Shown: piece after piece, positions 1 to 9,134 of the stretch
How positions within the stretch are numbered: the stretch's first letter is position 1
How the letters are laid out: the number at the start of each line of letters is the position of its first letter
Assembly (NCBI GenBank): GCA_964494475.1
Contig: CAZBRS010000110.1
Span: 1-9,134, forward strand
Length of the DNA stretch: 9,134 nt
Direction: 5' to 3'
Source: CAZBRS01 sp964494475
GTDB taxonomy: Bacteria; Myxococcota_A; UBA9042; CAZBRS01
Notes under the pieces: model-generated
Database searches by the model: none
The model's input: the letters and a program-made list of their open reading frames with translations, nothing else
What the model was told of the DNA's origin: nothing
Translations under genes and position numbers: made by a program

Positions 1-1171
<1,171 letters not shown>

Positions 1172-1185
1172 GGGGTTACCCCTCT
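1172..1185 (-). promoter_or_regulatory. rpoC ribosome-binding site inside a small GC hairpin
   Basis: The Shine-Dalgarno AGAGGGG (1179-1185) fixes the GTG start of rpoC. Its GGGG core (1179-1182) is followed by TAA and CCCC (1172-1175), a perfect 4-bp GC stem with a 3-base loop that touches the start codon. It could tune RpoC translation relative to RpoB; the structure is visible, the effect is inferred. Confidence 0.5.
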
Positions 1186-1208
1186 TGCTCGTGGTCTCCG
1201 CGCGTGAC

Positions 1209-5360
<4,152 letters not shown>

Positions 5361-5417
5361 CCCGCGCTCCTTCGAATGGTGGACAGGCTCGAGGTACCGA
5401 TCGCGGCGTATCCGGAA

Positions 5418-5816
5418 CTACTTCACTTCGACCTTGGCGCCGACGGCTTCGAGCTTCTTGCGGATCTCTTCGCACTCTTCCTTGGTGATGGCTTCCTTCA
5501 CGGGCTTCGGGACGCCGTCGACCAGATCCTTGGCTTCCTTGAGACCGAGCGCGGTGATCGCGCGGATCTCCTTGATCACGTTGATCTTGTTCGCGCCGAA
5601 GTCGGTCAGGATGATGTCGAACTCGGTCTTCTCTTCGACGACCGGAGCCGCCGCCGCATCACCGCCGCCCGCCGCGCCCGGGGCCGCCGCCATCATCATG
5701 CCGGCGCTCGCCTTGACGCCCCAGGCCTCCTCGAGGTCCTTCACGAAGTCGGCGAGCTCGACGACCGTCATCTTGCCCAGGAATTCCTTGACCTGCTCAC
5801 GCGTGATCTCTGCCAT
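5418..5816 (-). CDS. rplL: 50S ribosomal protein L7/L12
   Basis: 132-aa stalk protein that recruits EF-Tu, EF-G, IF2 and release factors to the ribosome. It is present in multiple copies bound to L10. The ATG at 5814-5816 has a GGAGA ribosome-binding site. Residues 1-36 are the N-terminal dimerisation and L10-binding domain (MAEITREQVKEFLGKMTVVE). Residues 37-60 are an Ala/Gly-rich flexible hinge that includes a Met-Met-Met run. Residues 62-132 are the globular factor-binding domain, with the conserved stretch VIKEIRAITALGLKEAKDLV (90-109 region) and a VPKPVKE segment. Length is close to the usual 120-130 aa. It follows rplJ after 86 bp containing a palindromic repeat and precedes rpoB by 57 bp. 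Confidence 0.98.
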   Translation of the reverse strand: MAEITREQVKEFLGKMTVVELADFVKDLEEAWGVKASAGMMMAAAPGAAGGGDAAAAPVVEEKTEFDIILTDFGANKINVIKEIRAITALGLKEAKDLVDGVPKPVKEAITKEECEEIRKKLEAVGAKVEVK

Positions 5817-5841
5817 GATGTTCTCCGTGTCTCCTTGCGGT

Positions 5842-5888
5842 CAGGCTGTCGCCTGCCATGGTTTGTGGCACAGGCATTCCGGCCTGTG
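5842..5888 (-). repeat. Paired palindromes in the rplJ-rplL gap, resembling a dispersed intergenic repeat
   Basis: Two hairpins lie side by side. One is CAGGC (5842-5846) against GCCTG (5851-5855) with a 4-base loop. The other is CACAGGC (5869-5875) against GCCTGTG (5882-5888) with a 6-base loop, ATTCCG. Both share the core CAGGC/GCCTG. On the plus strand the second reads GTGIPACG, a phrase I recall from spurious ORFs over short repeats between genes in Acidobacteriota. Neither is followed by a T tract, so a terminator is unlikely. The palindromes are directly visible; membership of a genome-wide family is inference from memory. Confidence 0.6.
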
Positions 5889-5902
5889 GCCTCGTCGGGT
5901 TC

Positions 5903-6427
5903 TCAGGCCGCCTTCTCGAGCTCGGCCTTGCGAGCGTTCAACACACCCATGAAGTCGCGCTGGCTCTGGCCGAGCAGCGTGACGAACTTGCGCGGCACCG
6001 CGGTCAGGACCGACAGCAACTGCGCGCGCACCTCGGGCAGGCCCGGGAGCTTCGAGAGCATGTCGAGCTGGTCGCCCTCGTAGAGTTGACCACCGAGGCT
6101 GATCTTGCGGAACTTGATCTTCTCGCTCACCTTGCCGAAGGCCAGCAGGGCCTTCAGCACCGGCGCGGCGTCGCCGTTGGTCCAGGCCACCGCGAGGGGA
6201 CCCGCCATGTCGGCGCCCAGGCGCTCGTGCTCGGTGCCCTCGAGGGCTCGGCGCAGGAGCGTGTTCTTCACGACCTTCAGCCCGCCCCCGGCGTCGCGCA
6301 GGCGGCGTCGGAGGTCGGTCATGGCCGCGACCGTGAGCCCTTCGTACTTCGCGAGGACCATCACCTGGCCCTTGTCGAAGAGCTCGCGGTACTTTGTCAC
6401 CATGTCGTCTCGGTCTGTGCGGCTCAC
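5903..6427 (-). CDS. rplJ: 50S ribosomal protein L10
   Basis: 174-aa protein that anchors the L7/L12 dimers to the base of the ribosomal stalk and, in many bacteria, represses its own mRNA through a leader site. The chosen start is GTG at 6425-6427 because GAGGAG (6434-6439) lies 6 bases upstream. The frame stays open 30 codons further to an ATG at 6515-6517, but that extension would run through the leader hairpins and does not look like L10; ATG at 6401-6403 is a less likely alternative. Visible family features are the N-terminal rRNA-binding part with GQVMVLAKYEGLTVAAMTDL and VVKNTLLRRALEGTEHERL (52-70), then GPLAVAW. The tail (FMGVLNARKAELEKAA) is the helix region that carries L7/L12. The 139-bp gap upstream holds leader-like structure. 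Confidence 0.96.
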   Translation of the reverse strand: MSRTDRDDMVTKYRELFDKGQVMVLAKYEGLTVAAMTDLRRRLRDAGGGLKVVKNTLLRRALEGTEHERLGADMAGPLAVAWTNGDAAPVLKALLAFGKVSEKIKFRKISLGGQLYEGDQLDMLSKLPGLPEVRAQLLSVLTAVPRKFVTLLGQSQRDFMGVLNARKAELEKAA

Positions 6428-6433
6428 GATACA

Positions 6434-6439
6434 CTCCTC
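6434..6439 (-). promoter_or_regulatory. rplJ ribosome-binding site that decides the GTG start
   Basis: GAGGAG lies 6 bases before the GTG at 6425-6427. It also borders a small inverted pair, CTCA...TGAG (6438-6451 region), that could partly mask it. This site is the main reason for preferring the 174-aa L10 over longer or shorter forms. Confidence 0.75.
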
Positions 6440-6474
6440 AGGCTGTTGAGTAGATCCCGATGTATGAGAAACCA

Positions 6475-6540
6475 CACGGAGGACGTCACGATCTCCCTGC
6501 TTCCTCCGTGGGACCATTTAACCGCCATCGGCGGACCCAC
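6475..6540 (-). promoter_or_regulatory. Putative L10 leader (autoregulatory mRNA structure) upstream of rplJ
   Basis: This region sits where L10(L12) complexes bind rplJ mRNA in other bacteria. Two stems are exact. The upstream one is GTGGG (6536-6540) paired with CCCAC (6508-6512), enclosing a hairpin CCGCC-GAT-GGCGG (6522-6534) and an unpaired TTAAATGGT side. The downstream one is a 9-bp stem, CACGGAGGA (6502-6510) with TCCTCCGTG (6475-6483), around an 18-base loop. They share the bases at 6508-6510, so they compete at the junction. Identity as an L10 leader is inferred from location and structure; I could not match it to a consensus. Confidence 0.5.
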
Positions 6541-6558
6541 TTCATTGAAAGCACAAGA

Positions 6559-6580
6559 CGCTGCTGCTACTTCAGCAGCG
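6559..6580 (-). promoter_or_regulatory. 8-bp hairpin spanning the rplA stop codon
   Basis: CGCTGCTG (6573-6580) pairs perfectly with CAGCAGCG (6559-6566) around the 6-base loop AAGTAG, which contains the rplA TAG stop. The bases after it are TCTTGTGCTTTC, only weakly T-rich, so a strong intrinsic terminator is doubtful. It may be an attenuator, an RNA-processing site or the first helix of the rplJ leader. Confidence 0.5.
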
Positions 6581-7271
6581 CCAACGTACCCACTGGATCG
6601 ACCTTCACCCCGGGCCCCATGGTCGTCGAGATGGTGATCTTCTTGACGTACGTGCCCTTGGCCGACGCCGGCTTCAGGCGCATGAGCGTCTCGAAGAGCG
6701 CCAACGCGTTCTCTCGGAGCTTCTCCAGGGTGAACGACTTCTTCCCGATCACGGTATGCACGATCCCGTTCTTGTCGACGCGGAACTCGATCTTGCCGCC
6801 CTTGGCTTCCTTGACGGCGCGCGCGAGGTCGAACGTCACGGTGCCCACCTTGGGGTTGGGCATCAGGCCCTTGCGGCCCAGGATCTTGCCGAGCTTTCCG
6901 ACCATGCCCATCACGTCGGGCGTGGCGATCGTCTTGTCGAAGTCGAGCCACTCTTCTTTCTGAATCTTCTCGATGAGATCTTCGAGACCCACGAAGTCGG
7001 CGCCGGCGGTGCGCGCCTCTTCGGCCTTCTCGCCCTTGCAGAAGACCAGCACCTTGGCTTCCTTGCCCGTGCCGTTCGGCAACACGCAGGCGCCGCGGAC
7101 CATCTGGTCGGCGTACTTCGGGTCGACGCCCAGGTTGATCGAGACATCGACGGTCTCGTCGAACTTGGCGTACGCGGTCTCCTTGACCTTGGTCAGGGCC
7201 TCGGTCAACTCGTACTTGGTGTCAGCCTGGACCGCCTCGGCGGCGACCCGGTAATGCTTTCCCTGCGGCAT
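6567..7271 (-). CDS. rplA: 50S ribosomal protein L1
   Basis: 234-aa protein of the mobile L1 stalk, which helps release deacylated tRNA from the E site; in E. coli it also represses the rplKA mRNA. The ATG at 7269-7271 has GAGGAGG about 9 bases upstream. The N-terminal part reads MPQGKHYRVAAEAVQADTKY and continues through SINLGVDPKYADQMVRGACV, typical of domain I. The family signature VGKLGKILGRKGLMPNPKVG is at about 124-143. The C-terminal rRNA-binding part contains KKITISTTMGPGVKVDP (210-226). The length is normal for the family (about 229-236 aa). It follows rplK after 22 bp, so the pair should be cotranscribed and probably translationally linked. The stop codon lies in the loop of an 8-bp hairpin. 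Confidence 0.98.
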   Translation of the reverse strand: MPQGKHYRVAAEAVQADTKYELTEALTKVKETAYAKFDETVDVSINLGVDPKYADQMVRGACVLPNGTGKEAKVLVFCKGEKAEEARTAGADFVGLEDLIEKIQKEEWLDFDKTIATPDVMGMVGKLGKILGRKGLMPNPKVGTVTFDLARAVKEAKGGKIEFRVDKNGIVHTVIGKKSFTLEKLRENALALFETLMRLKPASAKGTYVKKITISTTMGPGVKVDPVGTLALLK

Positions 7272-7293
7272 CGTTGTTTTCCTCCTCGTTCGC

Positions 7294-7719
7294 TCAGTCG
7301 ACCACGTCGATGCCCATGCTGCGCGCGGTGCCGGCGAGGATCAACACGGCGGCGTCGACGTCGGCCGCGTTGAGATCCTCTTTCTTGGTCGCAGCGATTT
7401 CGATGAGCTGGGCTCGGGTCACCTTCCCCACCTTCGTACGATTGGGCACTCCGGATCCCTTGGGGATGCCGGCGGCCCGAAGGATGAGGAACGATGCGGG
7501 AGGCGTCTTCGTCCGGAACGTGTAGGTGCGGTCAGCGTAGACGATCATCTCCACGGGGATGATGAGGCCTGACTGTCCCTTGGTCTGGGCGTTGAACTTC
7601 TTGCAGAACTCCATGATGTTCAAGCCGTACTGACCAAGAGCCGGACCTACGGGCGGCGACGGATTCGCTTTCCCTCCCTCGAGCTGCAGCTTCACCCGGC
7701 CGATTACCTTCTTTGCCAT
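7294..7719 (-). CDS. rplK: 50S ribosomal protein L11
   Basis: 141-aa protein at the base of the factor-binding stalk; it binds the GTPase-associated centre of 23S rRNA and is part of the thiostrepton-sensitive site. The start is the ATG at 7717-7719, with AAGGAGG 7 bases upstream. A TTG two codons earlier is only one base from that site, so it is rejected. Family hallmarks are LQLEGGKANPSPPVGPALGQ (11-30), with Pro22 and Pro26 kept, YGLNIMEFCKKFNAQT (31-46) and the C-terminal signature TARSMGIDVVD. Length matches the family (141-142 aa). The nusG stop is only 12 bp upstream, and the ribosome-binding site overlaps that stop, which suggests translational coupling to nusG. Confidence 0.98.
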   Translation of the reverse strand: MAKKVIGRVKLQLEGGKANPSPPVGPALGQYGLNIMEFCKKFNAQTKGQSGLIIPVEMIVYADRTYTFRTKTPPASFLILRAAGIPKGSGVPNRTKVGKVTRAQLIEIAATKKEDLNAADVDAAVLILAGTARSMGIDVVD

Positions 7720-7726
7720 CGTCAAT

Positions 7727-7733
7727 CCTCCTT
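7727..7733 (-). promoter_or_regulatory. rplK ribosome-binding site overlapping the nusG stop codon
   Basis: AAGGAGG shares two bases with the nusG TAA (7732-7734) and lies 7 bases before the rplK ATG. The overlap means ribosomes finishing nusG cover the rplK initiation site. It is the strongest Shine-Dalgarno in the window and fixes the rplK start. Confidence 0.85.
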
Positions 7734-8304
7734 ACTTGACGGTTTCGACCTGGTTGAAGTCGAGGTCAATCGGGGTACTTCGCCCGAAAATCGATACAAG
7801 TACGCGCACCTTGTGCCGGTCGGCCCGCGCGTCGTCGACCACGCCGACGAAGTTGGCGAACGGACCCGACGCGATGCGAACGCTCTGGCCCTTTTCGAGC
7901 GTGACCTCGATCTTCTCGGGGGCCACTCCCGTCGAGAGCTTCTTGCGCAGAGACTCGACCTGGTTGCGAGGCACGGCCTTGGGCTTGGACTCGTGCGCGC
8001 CATCCTTGGCGCCCACGAAGCCCGTCACCTTCGGGGTGTCCTTCACCAGATGCCAGGTCTCGTTGGTGAGGTCCATCTCCACGAAGACATAGCCAGGGAA
8101 GAGCTTCTGCATCTGCGCGATGCTCTTGCCCTCGGCCTTCTTCTGCGCCTTCACCTGATGCTCGGGCACGAGGATCTCACCGAAGTGGCCCTCCATGCCG
8201 AGATCCTTGATGCGCTGCTCGAGGGCGAGCTTCACCTTGCCCTCGTAGCCGGAGTACGTGTGGACGATGTACCACTTCTTCGTGGTGGGCGGCGTCTCGG
8301 TCAT
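7732..8304 (-). CDS. nusG: Transcription termination/antitermination factor NusG
   Basis: 190-aa elongation factor that binds the RNA polymerase clamp through its NGN domain and contacts Rho or ribosomal protein S10 through its KOW domain. The chosen ATG at 8302-8304 has CGGAG 8 bases upstream; a GTG three codons earlier abuts that site and is rejected. Residues 9-110 form the NGN domain, with KKWYIVHTYSGYEGKVK (9-25), EILVPEHQVKAQKKA and the hallmark LFPGYVFVEMDL (68-79). The KOW domain spans about 137-187 (EKGQSVRIASGPFANFVGVV and SIFGRSTPIDLDFNQVE). There is no large insertion between the domains. It lies 21 bp after secE and 12 bp before rplK, the usual secE-nusG-rplK order. Confidence 0.98.
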   Translation of the reverse strand: MTETPPTTKKWYIVHTYSGYEGKVKLALEQRIKDLGMEGHFGEILVPEHQVKAQKKAEGKSIAQMQKLFPGYVFVEMDLTNETWHLVKDTPKVTGFVGAKDGAHESKPKAVPRNQVESLRKKLSTGVAPEKIEVTLEKGQSVRIASGPFANFVGVVDDARADRHKVRVLVSIFGRSTPIDLDFNQVETVK

Positions 8305-8312
8305 CGATCGCA

Positions 8313-8317
8313 CTCCG
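8313..8317 (-). promoter_or_regulatory. nusG ribosome-binding site that decides the ATG start
   Basis: CGGAG lies 8 bases upstream of the ATG at 8302-8304. The upstream in-frame GTG (8311-8313) overlaps it and so cannot use it. The site falls within the 21-bp secE-nusG gap. Confidence 0.7.
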
Positions 8318-8325
8318 GGGGGCGC

Positions 8326-8709
8326 TTACGCCCCGTAGATGAACGACGTCAGGAAGGCCCAGACGTAGTCGAAGACTCCGCAGATGACGGCCATCACGAC
8401 GGACGTGACGACGACCACCACCGTGGAGAGCTTGACCTCTTTCGAGGTCGGCCAGTTGACCTTCGACAACTCCGTGGCCACTTCGCGAGAGAACTCGACG
8501 ACGTTGGCGTTGGCGCGCAGAGCGATCCAGACGGCCGCTCCCGAGACCAGACCGACGAAGTCGGAGATGCGGAACTGCTCGCCCAGCAGAGCCAGGTTCG
8601 CGTCGGGCATCAGCACTTCGAACAGGAAGCCGAAGAACTTCGCCACCAGGATCCAGGTGATGAGGCCCGCGATCGCGAAGGCGAGTTGGACGTATTTGTT
8701 GCCCTTCAT
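8326..8709 (-). CDS. secE: Preprotein translocase subunit SecE
   Basis: 127-aa inner-membrane protein that clamps SecY in the SecYEG export channel. The ATG at 8707-8709 has AAAGGTGG 6 bases upstream. Three hydrophobic stretches are visible: about 7-34 (YVQLAFAIAGLITWILVAKF onward), about 50-66 (DFVGLVSGAAVWIAL) and about 95-125 (STVVVVVTSVVMAVICGVFD onward). Before the last helix is the amphipathic SecE hallmark, FSREVATELSKVNWPTSKEV (73-92), in which VNWPTSKEV matches the conserved core. Many bacteria have a short single-helix SecE of about 60 aa; this one has the three-helix layout and length of E. coli SecE. It lies between tRNA-Trp (49 bp) and nusG (21 bp). Confidence 0.95.
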   Translation of the reverse strand: MKGNKYVQLAFAIAGLITWILVAKFFGFLFEVLMPDANLALLGEQFRISDFVGLVSGAAVWIALRANANVVEFSREVATELSKVNWPTSKEVKLSTVVVVVTSVVMAVICGVFDYVWAFLTSFIYGA

Positions 8710-8733
8710 CGCGCACCACCTTTCCGAACCATT

Positions 8734-8751
8734 CGCCGTTCTGGAACGGCG
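8734..8751 (-). promoter_or_regulatory. 7-bp hairpin between tRNA-Trp and secE
   Basis: CGCCGTT (8745-8751) pairs perfectly with AACGGCG (8734-8740) around the loop CCAG, 7 bases past the tRNA 3' end. No T run follows, so it is not a standard terminator. It could shape RNA processing that separates the tRNA from the secE mRNA, or protect the new 5' end. The stem is visible; the role is inferred. Confidence 0.4.
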
Positions 8752-8758
8752 TCATCGG

Positions 8759-8832
8759 CAGGCCAGGAGGGGCTCGAACCCCCAACATCCGGATTTGGAG
8801 TCCGGCGCTCTACCAATTAGAGCTACTGGCCT
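8759..8832 (-). tRNA. tRNA-Trp (anticodon CCA)
   Basis: 74-nt cloverleaf read on the minus strand. The acceptor stem AGGCCAG pairs with CTGGCCT. The D stem is GCTC/GAGC with loop TAATTGGTA. The anticodon stem CCGGA/TCCGG holds loop CTCCAAA, giving anticodon CCA. The T stem GGGGG/CCCTC has one G-U pair and the loop TTCGAGC. The discriminator base is G, as expected for tRNA-Trp, and the CCA tail is not encoded. It sits 26 bp after rpmG and 49 bp before secE on the same strand, so it is probably cut out of the operon transcript. A tRNA-Trp next to secE is a known arrangement in many bacteria. Confidence 0.97.
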
Positions 8833-8858
8833 GCAACGAAGGCACCCCTCGACCCAAG

Positions 8859-9038
8859 CTACTTCGTCTCTTTGTGGACGGTGTGCTTGCGCTCGAACTT
8901 GCAGTACTTCTTCAGTTCGAGCTTGGCCGGGGTCTTCTTCTTGTTCTTCATCGTCTGGTAGCGCGAGACCCCCGGTGCGCCGTTGGCCCGGCAGGACTTG
9001 CACTCCAGATGCACGACACCACGATCCTCGGCAGCCAT
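8859..9038 (-). CDS. rpmG: 50S ribosomal protein L33
   Basis: 59-aa large-subunit protein near the E site. The ATG at 9036-9038 is preceded by AAAAGGGGG about 5 bases upstream. The translation starts MAAEDRGVVHLECKSCRANG. The family core reads YQTMKNKKKTPAKLELKKYC (27-46 region), followed by a tail ending HTVHKETK. Cys13 and Cys16 form a CxxC as in zinc-binding L33, but the second pair is incomplete: the later cysteine in KKYCKFERKH has Glu where a second Cys would be. About six extra residues (ANGAPGVSR region) lie between the CxxC and the YQTMKNK core compared with common L33 proteins. It is 42 bp after tuf and 26 bp before tRNA-Trp. Confidence 0.93.
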   Translation of the reverse strand: MAAEDRGVVHLECKSCRANGAPGVSRYQTMKNKKKTPAKLELKKYCKFERKHTVHKETK

Positions 9039-9080
9039 GGCCGCCCCCTTTTCACGTTCGTATTAGAGCCTCGCCGTTCC

Positions 9081-9134
9081 CTACTCGAAGATCTTCGTGA
9101 CGACGCCGGCGCCGACGGTGCGACCACCCTCGCG
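9081..9134 (-). CDS. tuf: Elongation factor Tu, last 17 residues (cut by window edge)
   Basis: Only the C-terminal end of EF-Tu is present, reading REGGRTVGAGVVTKIFE followed by TAG at 9081-9083. REGGRTVGAGVV is the near-invariant end of bacterial EF-Tu domain 3, so the call is secure despite its shortness. EF-Tu delivers aminoacyl-tRNA to the ribosome as a GTPase. Its place directly before rpmG, tRNA-Trp and secE matches the tuf-secE-nusG order of many bacteria. The rest of the gene and any operon promoter lie beyond 9134. Confidence 0.95.
   Translation of the reverse strand, partial: REGGRTVGAGVVTKIFE

Noticed and set aside
5869..5888. The CACAGGC/GCCTGTG hairpin as an intrinsic terminator between rplJ and rplL
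   Set aside because: Neither strand has a T run after the stem, and termination here would remove the essential rplL and rpoBC genes from the transcript.
6428..6517. A 30-codon N-terminal extension of L10 starting at ATG 6515-6517
   Set aside because: The extension has no L10 similarity and overlaps the leader stems, while a well-spaced GAGGAG marks the GTG at 6425-6427.
7720..7725. TTG start two codons upstream for rplK
   Set aside because: It lies one base from the Shine-Dalgarno, too close for initiation, and MAKK is the usual L11 N-terminus.
9060..9065. TAATAC, resembling a -10 promoter element, between tuf and rpmG
   Set aside because: At 17-18 bases upstream only TCGAGT or TTCGAG is found, a poor -35 match, and the genes around it are closely spaced in one operon. 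An internal promoter is possible but not supported.

Overview
The window carries one conserved chromosomal block, all on the minus strand: the 3' end of tuf, rpmG, tRNA-Trp(CCA), secE, nusG, rplK, rplA, rplJ, rplL, rpoB and the 5' part of rpoC. In transcription order it runs from position 9134 down to 1. This is the classic bacterial translation/transcription cluster (tuf-secE-nusG-rplKAJL-rpoBC). No mobile element, CRISPR array or new gene system is visible. Both window edges cut through genes (rpoC at 1, tuf at 9134).

Organism: G+C is high by eye, and G/C dominates third codon positions. RpoB is long (1383 aa) and appears to carry both of the large insertions known from E. coli. SecE is a three-helix 127-aa form. 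L33 has a zinc-ribbon-like CxxC. The rplJ-rplL gap holds a short palindromic sequence whose plus-strand frame reads GTGIPACG; from memory, this resembles repeats found between genes in Acidobacteriota. I therefore lean towards Acidobacteriota (perhaps the Vicinamibacteria), with moderate confidence. This is inference, not a search result.

Layout: 9081-9134 is the tuf tail; 8859-9038 rpmG; 8759-8832 tRNA-Trp; 8326-8709 secE; 7732-8304 nusG; 7294-7719 rplK; 6567-7271 rplA; 6428-6566 an L10-leader-like structured region; 5903-6427 rplJ; 5817-5902 a gap with two hairpins; 5418-5816 rplL; 1209-5360 rpoB; 1-1171 rpoC. Gaps are short (12-57 bp) apart from 139 bp before rplJ and 86 bp before rplL. 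No stretch of 300 bases or more lacks a gene.

How the genes work together: EF-Tu, L33, L11, L1, L10 and L7/L12 serve translation, and L11, L10 and L7/L12 form the factor-binding stalk where EF-Tu docks. The tRNA supplies tryptophan. SecE is part of the protein-export channel. NusG couples RNA polymerase to the ribosome or Rho. RpoB and RpoC form the polymerase catalytic core. Regulation most likely works at RNA level: an L10-type leader before rplJ, a hairpin across the rplA stop codon, the palindromic repeat before rplL and a small hairpin over the rpoC ribosome-binding site. No convincing promoter or intrinsic terminator was found, so the main promoter probably lies upstream of tuf, outside the window.
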